Below are positions 23,966 to 34,799 of a stretch of DNA of 64,000 nucleotides, one piece after another (the first letter of the stretch is position 1; every line of letters starts with the position of its first letter). The notes below the pieces were generated by a model. It had not been told where the DNA came from and searched no databases. It saw only the letters and a list, made by a program, of their open reading frames with translations. The position numbers and the translations under genes were made by a program. Origin of the DNA: Sistotremastrum niveocremeum HHB9708 (lineage: Eukaryota > Basidiomycota > Agaricomycetes > Sistotremastrales > Sistotremastraceae); NCBI GenBank assembly GCA_001630475.1, contig KV419402.1, positions 909,491 through 973,490 on the forward strand, written 5' to 3'.

Positions 23966-24836
23966 TTATGAGTCGCTGGACTGCGGGTTGATAGGGTGTA
24001 GTTTTCTCCATTGGTTGATGCCAGATTCGAAAACGTTCAGGGTGAGGCCGTTTTTGACGAGGGTAAATGTTACTCCTATATGCAAGAGGGTGTCAGAAAC
24101 ATCAAGGAGGGCAGACGGGATATTCGGACCGAGAGACTCTACTTCTCGGTTGCGAGGCTCGTCATCAAAGAATAACTGTTGAACCTCTCGCGTTAGAGAC
24201 TGCATACGAGAATAGAAGGAGGTGAACTCACCATTTCTTCATAGGGGATTTTCGTTGTGTGATGAAGGCTCTTGAAATGCTTCAGCTTGGAACCTATGGT
24301 CCATCAGGAAGAGTATAGTCATCTTCGCGGGAAAGATCGCGGACCTGGATATATTTCCTCATAGTGAAAGAATTTCTTTGCTGCAATTGGTTCCCCTACG
24401 TCATTTTCGAGAGGCGGTATCAAAAGTAATTCCAACGCGCGGCGAGCTCTGTGAGAGGTCATGGTAAAATTCTTTCTCAAGTCTAGATTGGCGATCGTAC
24501 AGTCCAGGAGCATGGGTACGAGATGCGAGTGCAAGTTTGACATTCGGAGTGCGCTGTAGACGTCGCAGAATACTGGGAACGTCTTGATACATTGCGATCT
24601 CTTCATCGTACCTCAGAGAAACGAAGCGGTATAGGTCAAGAGTTCGAGGGATTCCGAGTCAAAGTACCTATCCACAATACGGTTCAGTTCATCCCCATCT
24701 CTACGAAGAGGTCCAGTAACGTGGGTGTCGATCCATAGAGGCCAAAGCGTGTAACTTTTCCGCGCATGTAAATATTCAAGACAGGCTGAGATCTTCAGTT
24801 CACGCACTCTAGATCAAAGACAATCAACTGAGGCAT
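23966..24836 (-). CDS. Magnesium-dependent phosphatase MDP-1 (HAD family)
   Basis: This is a HAD-superfamily phosphatase of the MDP-1 type, which acts on phosphotyrosine-like substrates and protein-bound sugar phosphates. The first coding exon is only 29 nt (24808-24836, MPQLIVFDL plus two bases). It joins the second exon at 24754 to make motif I, DLDYTLWPLWIDTHV, with the nucleophilic Asp and the second Asp. Further exons carry motif II (LALASRTHAPGL) and the EEIYPG segment of the family. Motif IV follows as MLFFDDEPRNREVESLGVTF. The overall order matches MDP-1 throughout. The start agrees with the usual family start. Cytosolic location is inferred. Confidence 0.88.
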
Positions 24837-25315
24837 GCGACCTTCGAAAATTGAAGCAACCATCGTATGGATGTCGACGAGCACAGCGGAACGTGGAAAT
24901 CGGCCGCCGGATATTAGTGCAGTCTGACTGACTCTGATAGAGAGAGAACATCTGAACCCAGCGTCTGATGATAGTAGAAACTGTGAAATGGATGGTATAT
25001 ATGCATACGCTCCCGATATTAATGACAACACAAGGAAAATCAACCGCAACGAAAAACAATATCTTAGTAAAGAAATGCTACAGAAGGTGCAGCAGCTGGG
25101 CCGCACCAGGGTCTAAGATGCTCAGTGCATACGGCGTCAACTGGTATACGAAGAGAAGCATAAGACTAGAAAGCGGGTGTGAAGAAAGCAATCGAATAGG
25201 TGAGGATACGTGTAAGGGTCATCGCAGACGTGCAGACGTTATGCAGGACGAATTTCGTTAACTTCTTGCCTGGTCGGGCCAGCGCCAAGAATCCGTGATA
25301 AGTAGGGACGAAGGA
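24837..25315. other. Intergenic between MDP-1 and the KIN1-type kinase
   Basis: About 480 bp. The MDP-1 frame continues open upstream on the minus strand into a hydrophobic-looking stretch, but the family start lies at 24836, so I treat this stretch as 5' untranslated. No separate gene was seen. Confidence 0.4.
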
Positions 25316-28300
25316 TTATAATTTTAGTTCAGTAAGAACGCGGCGTGCCAGCATCTGGTATTGCCAACCATCGCCGCCGACACGTCGAAACTGGATCCCG
25401 TGTAAAGGTAGCAAAGGTACCTGTACGGATATGAGCTCGGTGTCAGATGCAAGAAGGTCGAACAACAGACCTTGACAACATTAACTTCGAACCGCACTCC
25501 TAAATTAGCTGCACCAGTCGCTTCAAACACGACGTCGTCTACCTCCCCTGTAATGGGTATCGGCGTCTTCGGGACGGCACTGGGGGGTGATGTGTGTGCA
25601 AAATCGCGGGGGATCGGCGGTAGATATTTGGCTTTGGATGGTGACTGAGGTCGACCGTCTTCGGTATCATTGTTGCCTACGTTCTCCGGATGTAAGATGG
25701 CATGTTGCGTCGTCGAGGAGACATTGAAGAAGGATGATGACCCGCTGCTAGGACTAGTGTGGAGCGTATTGCCACCTGCAGAAGGTCGACCTGACGCTTC
25801 TTTCTCTTTGTCCTGAGCGTCGCTCAGTGTTCCTTTCACAGATCCCTCGCGATCCTTGTCTTTTTCTCTACGCTTGCCAAAGGACAATTTCGAAGGCTTC
25901 TTCTTGACGCTTCGTTTGATGGTGCCGCTGATGCCCCCGGTGTCAGAAGATACTGAAGGTTCTAGGGGATGACCTCGCTGGGCATCATGGATAGAGCTTA
26001 TGTCGATCGAAGGGATGTGTATACACTCGTATCCTCCTTTGACGGCGCGGTATTGCACTTGCATGCGATCTAGTACCCGTCGAATATCCGCTTTCAGGAC
26101 ATTGGCGGGCTTAGTTGAAGTCGTAGCAACACTGTCACGTCCATGTCAAGCCCCAAAACGATTCGAATATCAGAAAGCGCACCTGAACAACCCTTTCAGA
26201 AAAACAGACTTCGTGTCTTTATCACTGTCCACAATTCCAACTCGATCGTCATCGTCCTCACGAGCTGTCATTGGCTCATCGTACCCAGTGTCTGGTTCAT
26301 CACCTTCTTCGTCCATTCTTCCGAAACCGGTTCCACTTTCGGTGTTGCCATATTCATCGGCAGCCGTCGACGGTCGTCCAGCAAGCTTCTTTCCTACTCG
26401 CATTGATCCTCCAAGGCTGCCGCGCCTTTCATGACGTTTGCCGTGCGGATCAAGGACCGTAGCGGCTCGTCGATGAACGTTGCCCAATGGTTGACTTTGA
26501 CTATGAGTCAATCCGCCTTTCAGTCTCTCTTTTTCCCGCTCTTCCTTTTCCTTCTCATCGATGGATATACGAGGGGAGATGGTCCCTCCAAACATACTCG
26601 CCCTCTTAGCATGACCATGTCCAGTGGCCGATCTGCGCATGTCGTGGTCGCCTCCACGTTCACCACGTAGCAAGCTACCAAACCGTCGAGCAAGCGTAGT
26701 CGTCGTAGAAGGAGCAGACTGAGGGGGAGGTGGTACATCAGGCAAAGCCCTTTCTTCCACTGGCGGTTGCTGGATGGTGATAGCCTGTGGTGGCTGGGAC
26801 TTCTCATTTTCCTCAGCTTTTGCAACTTCTTGCTTCTCCGAAAAACCGCCTACTTCTGGGCCTGCCGTTCTTGGGACAGGATCTGCCGCTGCTGCTTTCT
26901 TTTCTCTGCCAGCGAGGAACTCACCACCCCACAGTGGGCGATGTCCCATACTTTGACTCCGTCGATGAATGCTCTCCGGAGGAGGTTTCGGCAACTGGAC
27001 TTTGGCGGAATGAGGTACAGCAGGCAGGACTGGTCGAACTTCCACATCTCCCTCATCGCCCCGTTCACGAGCTCTGGGCTGGGACTGGGCGAAGGTAGAT
27101 TGGGCCGCATGTGGCGATGGAGTCGCCAAACCGTGACCGGTTTCATAAGACAAAGCCGAGTGATGTGAGGTCTCAGGAGGCGGGAGCTTTGGAAGGGGGA
27201 TACTGTAGTCGGCTCTTTGATGGATGCTCTGGTTTGTGGTTTGATGAGGAGGCGCGGAGTGTGGGGGTGAAATAGGAAGGTCAGAAGTTGCCTTCGCAGG
27301 AGGCGGCGTCGGTGGATGAGGCTTTTCGGAAGCTTGCTGCAGTTCACGGCTGAAGGAACCAGACCCATTTAGCTGGGTACTTGAAGTTCCCGGAGGAGGG
27401 TTTGCAGCTGGCCCGCTGCTGACATTGGTATCTTCTAGAGATAACTGAGAAGATGCAAAGTGTCCTGGACCATATACGCGTTCCCTTTCGCGTTTTTCTC
27501 TGACAAGAAAATAAATTGAGATCAAAGGATTGAAACCTCTTGTGGGATCGATGTAGTTATCTGTGGTCGAAGTTGAAGTCGAAAGTTGGCTTGTGGAAGG
27601 AGGGGACGAGCGCGACGGAGTTGAAGACTGCGATGGGGAAGCTGGAGGAGATGAGGGGAAGGGGAAGGGTAGAAGCTTGCGACGATAATAATCGAAACCT
27701 GAAAACCGTTTTGATTTCGATTTAGTGGGTGAAGTTGGAGTTGTCGGGGTCTCGGTGGTAGGAGTAGAGATGATACTTGAGGAGGAATTTAACCAAGATG
27801 CATTAGAAGTGCCGCTTCTTCTTCTTCTCTCCCATTCCATCACCGCCCGCTCATACGATTCACTTCTCAGCACATCAGTGAGCCGCTTCTCAATGTCTTC
27901 TGGTGTTCCGAATTCGAACCCAACCATGCCTTTGATGACGTCGGCTTCAAGATCGTCTGCCTTTAATGGCTCTCTCCACAACAGATGAGGGTCGGGAGGT
28001 GAGGAGAAACCACGCATCATCCATGGGTGATTGATGATCTCCGATAATGGGGCACGCGCAGCAGGTGTAGTCACCAACATGCGGGACAGAATGTGTTTGC
28101 ACTCTGCAGAGAGCCACACAGGGAATTCGACCAAGCCACGCTTTATCTTTGCGTGGAGCGCAGGCATGGACTGATCATCGAAAGGCACTTTGCCACATAC
28201 CAGGACATAAAGCACAACCCCGAAACTCCAGACATCGACTTCTGGTCCCGTGTAGACCTTGGCATTTAACAGTTCAGGGGCTGCAAAATAAAGGCTCCCG

Positions 28301-29279
28301 CAGAAGGTGGAGAGGTGGTGGACGGGATCGTATAGGTTCGACAGGCCGAAATCGATTATCTTGATATTGCCGGAATGTGATATGAGAATGTTTTCGATTT
28401 TCAGGTCACGATGGACGACAGAATTTCGATGGCAGTAATCGAGAGCGCTCGCAATCTGGCGAGCGAATTTTCGAGCAACACGTTCTCGAAGTCGGCCATG
28501 AGAAATGATGTAGTCCAGCATTTGACCGCCGTTGACATATTCGAAAACCATGTAATAGTGATGCTGATGCACGATAAGTTCGCGCATACCACAGATGTAT
28601 GGATGATGAAGAAGCATTGAGAGAGAAGCCTCGCGAATTGTCCGGATCTCTTTCGACGCATCTTTGTGTGCCTGTTTTTCGGCCTGTGCGGAATCCAGAT
28701 GGGCAGGAGGGGGTGACGCGCGAGGAAGGATTTTGACAGCAAGCTTAATGCGAGATTCCATTATTCAAGATACATTTGAAGAGAAACGGCGTGACATACC
28801 TTCTCGCCCGTGCCATTGTGGTGTGCAAGCTTGACTTTGCCCATGCTACCAGCTCCCAGCGTTTTGCTCAGCGTATAGTCACCTAATATCCTGTTTGGTG
28901 ATCTCTTTCGAGGCTCTGCCGACGAGGTGTGGACATCCAGTTGTCTCGCAGCCGTCTCTGCACTGACTGCCTCGGGAGGACGAAGAGTTTGCGGGGGTAA
29001 ACTTAAGGGCCTCGGTCTGCCACTTGCAGAAGTGGATGCTCGCGCAACTGGAGGTCCATTTGGACGTGGATTCACAGTATTCGTCACTGGAGGTTGAGTG
29101 CCATTGGGGTTCGGCTGAGCAGGCGGTTCTCTCTCGTACGTAGGCGCGGTTATTGGAAAGTCAAATTCATGACCAGAGGTAACGAGCCCTCCGTGGCTCG
29201 GAGAATATTCAGGATTAGTATCCTCTGGGAGACTTGGAAGTGGGTTTTGCGCCGCGAGCGACGTTGGATACGCCGCCAT
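25316..29279 (-). CDS. KIN1: Ser/Thr protein kinase, KIN1/KIN2 - PAR-1/MARK family, with KA1 domain
   Basis: Four exons (28800-29279, 26183-28743, 25471-26131, 25316-25420) sum to an in-frame 1268-residue protein. A Pro-rich N-terminus leads to the kinase domain: glycine loop [11 protein letters not shown], the Lys in LAVKIL (joined over an intron), catalytic loop [16 protein letters not shown], and APELL. A long, Ser/Pro-rich disordered linker follows, typical of Kin1/Kin2. The final exons form a KA1 membrane-binding domain ([20 protein letters not shown], then [16 protein letters not shown]). Yeast Kin1/Kin2 act at the plasma membrane in polarised exocytosis and ER stress signalling. The start at 29279 (MAAYPTSL) is preferred over an ATG at 29522, whose extra residues look non-coding. 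Confidence 0.93.
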
Positions 29280-30627
29280 CAGAGATGGTCTGCGCGTAAA
29301 GACGAGGAGCGGGGATCCAATGAACAATGATCCCCTTGGATCTTGGATTACATAAGGCACTGCGCTCTCATTGGCCCATCGGGATCTCGCGTCCCGGCGC
29401 TTATGGCGATCCAACGGCACGCATAGAGGAACTTTCCTTCTTGTTCTCTTGCATTTTCTCTCCCCACAAATCTTCGAGCAAACCATAGGGGTCTTGATTA
29501 ATGATGCGCGGCTTTTCAGCAAAGACTGTGAACATTGAGCATCCCATATTCGACCTCTCAGACTATAATAAACTCATTCTTGTATATATCGTCATTGATT
29601 CGTCAACAATAGTTCCTGAGAGTTAACATGAGTCAAGGTGTTGATACTGTGAAAGCTTGTTGAGGATTTCGGTATATGACAGTTCAGAATTTAATAAGGG
29701 ACGAGAGGGGATAATATATGGGTAATGATTAATACCTGACTGGAAATATTAGTTCTTTGGAAACCCGGACCCATCGAGATTCCCGCTACTCGCATTTCGT
29801 TAGAATGGGAGGAGTGCAAGAATCCGGGGTAATGTACATATTCTTAACATGCTTATATTCTGTAGAACAATTTGAGCGATCTGGTACGAAGCTTCCCGAC
29901 TCACTTGGAGGCGCCAACCCAGGCATACTGTTCAGAAGTAAGAGAAAGAGAGGCCTAGTCAGAACCACAGAATCAGAAGGTTTTATGACGCAGTTAACTC
30001 GTTATCAGATGCAGAGAGAAATATAGACGAAGATTCCAGACTTGCCAGTGGAGTCGGATTCGGATGTAAAACTCCAAGGTGAACCAACGGTATATTTGAT
30101 TTTTGATTTTGAGAGAGCCAAATTGTTAGACCGAGGTAGACTCTTAGCCAATCGGCGTGTCGGGTTCCCGACGCCATTACCGACGCCACGGTCATATGCG
30201 CTCAAAACCGTGACAAATACTTTGCTCTTGAAGGTCTTGAAATTCTTGTCAGATCTAATGCAGGTGGAAAGGCTCAGCTGAGATAAAAGGGTCTGTCGAT
30301 AATAAATATGAGCAGCGATTGCTACTTAACACAAGAAGTCATTCCCAAATCTCCAGGACCAATAAATGTGTTACTGCGGTCACTACCTCATTCCCCGCTC
30401 CAACTACACCCAAAGGACAACAAGTCACTCTGAAAGGACCTTGACAGATACCCAAACGCCTGTCAGTATAGAAAAGGCCTTTCATTGTGGAACGGTAAAC
30501 AAACAACTGTTCGACTAACGCCACGTGCGCGGGAGCAGCCGCAAATTCCGTTGGGCGCCAAACGAACCGGACTATCTTTGATGAGTCAGATGACTAGAAG
30601 ACATTGATCGTCGCCTTCCCCTCGCCC
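29280..30627. other. Divergent promoter region, kinase / RING gene
   Basis: 1.35 kb between the two divergent starts. AT-rich core-like sequence occurs near 29566-29592 on the kinase side. The RING side has a perfect E-box CACGTG at 30532-30537, 91 bp before the ATG. Small frames (for example 29757-30026) have no coding support. Confidence 0.5.
30532..30537. promoter_or_regulatory. E-box CACGTG upstream of the RING gene
   Basis: This perfect palindromic hexamer is the core site of bHLH factors (Cbf1/Pho4/SREBP type). It lies 91 bp before the chosen start. The hexamer is short enough to occur by chance, so function is only suggested. Confidence 0.25.
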
Positions 30628-32822
30628 ATGACAATGTCTGAACCAGAAGAAGTGCTGGAAAGAGTGTCTGACACAGAGCCAGAGAACTGCATTATATGCT
30701 TGCAGCCCATCACTGACAATGTCGTTTTACCGGCTTGTGGACATCGAGGATGTTGTTTCCAATGTATGCTCCTCTGGATTGCAACTTCGTCTACTGTTGC
30801 TTCAGGGCATGGAAAGTCTTTGAGAAGATGTCCACTCTGCAACACACCTATTGGCAACCATATCATACACGGCATTCGGGGTCAGTACGACTTCGAACGG
30901 CATTGGCTTGCCCCTCCCTCAAGTCCGACTGCTAGACCATCCACCTCGAACGAAAGACACGCCGATAATGCGTCTGGTAGAACAGGACAGATTGGACCAA
31001 GACGTGGGATAACAAGAGTCGATAGAAGGCAACAGGTGGTTGACGAGCTAGAGCGAGCAATAGAGAGAAGAAGACACATGTATAGGCACGGCATGTTTGT
31101 CAAGGTGCGCCTCAAATTCCCCCCATATAACAACAACGTATTGATGCCCAACAAGCATATCGCTTCCAACCGGCATACTCAATATAAGCCGACCCTCACG
31201 CCGTCGCGCTTTGCAGCATCCCCCGATCTTATAAGCAGGGCGACTAAATTCATCAGACGGGAATTGCGAGTTTGGAATGGCTTAGATGTAGAGGTCAGTT
31301 CATTAGTCTCCCTCTGTGATTGACAATAATCGCTCCAATAAGGGCACCTCCTATTTGACATGCGCGCACACAGTTTTTGACAAGATACCTGTTATCCATT
31401 CTGTGCTCCATCGATATACGAACCGATTCGGCCGTACGACTTATCTCGGAGTTTCTTGACGATGGAGCCTGGATTCCTAGTCCATGGGGAGAAGAGCCAG
31501 GAGCCAGTAGTTCATCGGGTATTGAACTTGGCAACCGAACTTATGCTGAGCATTTCGCCCATGGTGCGTCGATGGTCCTTCTGCGGAGTAATCGAGACTT
31601 CTGAAAGTGGAATAGAACTCTACGCTTATTTGCGTTCGCCGTGCATCGATATTGCGGAGTGGGACCGCTTGATACAAGTAAGTAGCACCCTCACCCTCTT
31701 TTCTCTGTTGTCTCACGCACTTTTTTCCGCTAGTATGACGAACCACAGCTTTATTTCTCCGAGTCCGGGAGTAACGCAGCGAGGCATGTTTCTCCACCTC
31801 GAGGAGCCCACAATGACGCTATTCGGACAGTGCCGAAGCGTTTGACTCCGGAGCGACGATCAGATAGACGCAGGTGTGGACACCAGCGATCAGTTGAGTG
31901 GGATGAGCGAATTAAGGTTACACGTGCTCCGCGAGAAGGGACTCCACCGTCCGCACCGGATCGAGATCTAGCTCACCGGGATCTATTGAATGCAGATACA
32001 TCGTCTAAGCCAGGGGTAGCCACGGACAGCAATCCGCCGGAACAGAGCGAACACTCTGGTTTTTCTGGGCCTCCAAAGAATTCATTCAGAATTGGCCAAG
32101 GATCAACGATACATCCAGTAACCATAGACACTATTGCTCCTTTGAGTCGTAAGTCTGCCTCATGTTGGAGTGACGAATTTTCGGACTAATTACATGAAGG
32201 TGCAGAAGGGACTCAATGGAGTGCATCGCTTCATTATGAACCCCCTTCTTCTGTCGATGCACAGGCCAAGGATCCTTCTCGCCAGGATCTTATAGACTTA
32301 GATGGCCGCGAAGAACTGAAGATAAGAGGTTATGCCTCGCGAAAATTCGCCGGAAACCCAGATGGCGTAGACTCATTAATGGGAACCGATCAATTGGACG
32401 GAAGTGTTTACGTCAAGCCGACACTCAATCGAAATACCCCACAGGCCATCATGGTGAAGACCAGGGCACGATTGGCTCTTTTGAAAGATGGAGTCTCTTT
32501 CATCGAAAGCTCCAATTCACCGAGCGATTTTCAGTCCGAAACAGAGAGCTCGACGCCACTGGAGGGCTCCACTAGCCTGCGTCAGGGCATTTCATTATTA
32601 TCGCCAGATCAGGGGACGATGGGGCGATTGCCGAATTCCATCGGGAGTCGGGTTGCTTCGTTTGACGATTCTCCGAAGTCGCAGATTTTAGACACTGGGA
32701 GTGGGAAAGAAGATATGACTTCATTTCCGGACCACGAACGAGAAAAGGCGCTTCGTCGGCGAGCTGTACTTCAGTCGAGGTTAATGAGGGAAAAGAGAGC
32801 CATTCAAAATCGCATGCCATAA
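30628..32822 (+). CDS. RING-finger E3 ubiquitin/SUMO ligase, TOPORS-like
   Basis: Five exons (30628-31293, 31374-31563, 31616-31677, 31734-32148, 32206-32822) give 649 residues. The N-terminal C3HC4 RING runs from CIICLQPITDN through PACGHRGCC to CPLCNTPI. A second conserved region follows, assembled over three introns: TKFIRRELRVWNGLDVEFLT, LLSILCSIDIR, then AEHFAHELYAYLRSP and EWDRLIQYDEP. RING plus this C-terminal module is the layout of TOPORS and related fungal proteins, which are nuclear ubiquitin/SUMO E3 ligases. The rest is disordered and ends in a basic helix (EKALRRRAVLQSRLMREKR). The acceptor at 31615 is set by homology, because other choices hit a stop. ATG 30628 is the first in frame. 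Confidence 0.82.
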
Positions 32823-33270
32823 TAAGGATGCACATTGTGTCGGTTCAAACTCGGACAATATAATTTGTTTACATTGCCTCGCGCTCGGTATATGCAGTCA
32901 GGAAACAGGATATATGGATGATATTTCTAGAAATGATTGCTACACGGGGTGATTTCTGGGGCTACAAAGATAGTACGAAGAGCAGATGATTCAGAACGAA
33001 AGATTGAACGCCATCGATACAGCAGGATGAGGATGATGCGAAACACAAAATGAATCAGAATGGGAAAAAGGGGTAAAGTAGAATGGTCCTCTAAGTCTAT
33101 GGACACTCGGGGGGATATGAGAAGGGCGGATAAAACGAAAGAAAAACGGTGGTTTAGAAAGGGTTTAATCAATACATTGAGAACAGATTGTTATGCCGAG
33201 AACGAGAAACTTGAGGGTATAGTGACAGTGTTGCTGATTTAATCTATTGGTTAGGCCTTATGAAGGGCCC
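32823..33270. other. Convergent intergenic region
   Basis: 450 bp hold the 3' ends of the RING gene (+) and the homeodomain gene (-). A plus-strand run rich in purines (33060-33180) is open but has no coding support. Confidence 0.5.
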
Positions 33271-34799
33271 TTACCGTCTATAGGAAGAGGGCGCAGGCGA
33301 ATCGGGACGGTCGCTATTATCATGGCGGCTGGAATAATTGTGAGGGCCCGGAGAGCCGGGTGAAGGCGATTGCGACTCGCGAACGGGATCGAAGCGACGG
33401 AGACGGCTTCCAGAAGAGGAAGTTCCGATTCCGGAGCCGACATTGTCTCCTCTCAAGGAACGGGTGGGAAGCGGCATGGTGTCGGAAGGCGCCCACTGAG
33501 GTTCTGGCTGAAGGGTAAATGGGGGAGGAAGGGTCGACATTGATGTGGACGACCTGGAACCCATCTGGGGCATTATGGGAGGTAGCTGATCGGACATGGG
33601 AGCGTCGGCGGATGAATGCTGTCTGCTATGATGAGCTCGAGATGGCGGCCTTCCGCCACTGCTACTGCCACCTTGGATCGGGGGCAAAAAGACCGAATCC
33701 TGCCTGGGTGGGAAAGGCGACATGGGTCTCCGGGTAAAGAGAGGCGGAGGATCATTGATACCCGGGGGATAATATGGCTGATGGGTTGTGCTCATCCCGA
33801 GGGGTTGACTGCCATAAGGCATATGACCAGCTCGTGAGGAAGTGGGGAATGCACCGTACTGTGGAGGCCCACTTGGGGCGGGCTCATTTTGCGACTCCGC
33901 TTGAGGGCGACGGGCCTTTTGCCTCTGATTCTAGATTGGAAATGGGGGTCAGATAGTATCACCGAGTTAGAATATTTTGCGACAAGCGAACCTGGAACCA
34001 GACCTAAGGAGAAATATGAGGAAGATTGAATTAAGCTTCTCAGAATGGAAGGCACAAACCTGCACTTTCCGAGCACTCATGCCGATCGATCTGCCGACTT
34101 CCTCTCGCATAGCTGTCGTGGGAAAGCGCGACTAAATAAATCTCAGATTCAGGAAAATATTCGGGTGCAGAATTTAAACGACGGTACCTGTGCGAGCAGA
34201 GCGTGCAAAACTGCAGCCTGGTGAGGAGTGGTCAAAGTACGAGTACGAGTACGATGGGTGGTCTCGGATTGGCCAGGAGAATGAGCCTGCATGGAGGCAT
34301 TGCCGGACGGAGGGGGCGACGAAGGAGGAGAGTCCGTATCATGCTCAGATTCGTCGGAACCAGACGAGCTTGCTGCGCGCACCATAGCTGAAGAAAGATC
34401 CCCTGAATCAACTCTCTTTGAGGATCTACCACGTCGTCGCTCACCCACACGGTGCCCGCCGGAGATATCTGGCATGTTAGGCTGTTGCTGAGGAAGAGAC
34501 GAGCTTGAGGAGGGGCCTGCTTGGGCTAGAACAGAAGAAATAGGTGGAGGACGGTGGCGAGAACGATGAGATGACGTCGAAGGGATGGGATAATTAGAGG
34601 GTCGGGGAGATAAAGGCCGGGATAGAGCCGGGTGGGTAGACGGAGAACGAGAGCGAGCGGATGGAGATGAATTCTCGTGTGGCGATTGGGGACGCTGAGG
34701 AGGGCTGCCAGACATGCAGCAAGAGACCAAGTGAGTGTGAGAAGGAAGGAACGAGAGGCGCAGAAGAGTGTTGTCTGGCTGTGGGGATTGAACAGGCAT
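33271..34799 (-). CDS. Homeodomain transcription factor
   Basis: Four phase-0 exons (34188-34799, 34060-34131, 33992-34003, 33271-33930) give 451 residues. The homeodomain begins at RTRTRTLTTPHQAAVLHALL and is joined over an intron to SRFPTTAMREEVGRSIGMSA. The 12-nt exon 33992-34003 encodes only Val-Trp-Phe-Gln. Together with the next exon it completes the recognition helix VWFQNQRQKARR, with the invariant Trp, Phe, Asn and Arg. The domain is the typical 60-residue type, not the TALE type with a three-residue loop insertion. The flanks are Ser/Pro-rich and disordered. A second start at 34715 (MSGSPPQ) is possible. No divergently transcribed partner homeodomain or MIP gene is nearby, so this is not an obvious mating-type locus. 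Targets unknown. Confidence 0.85.
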
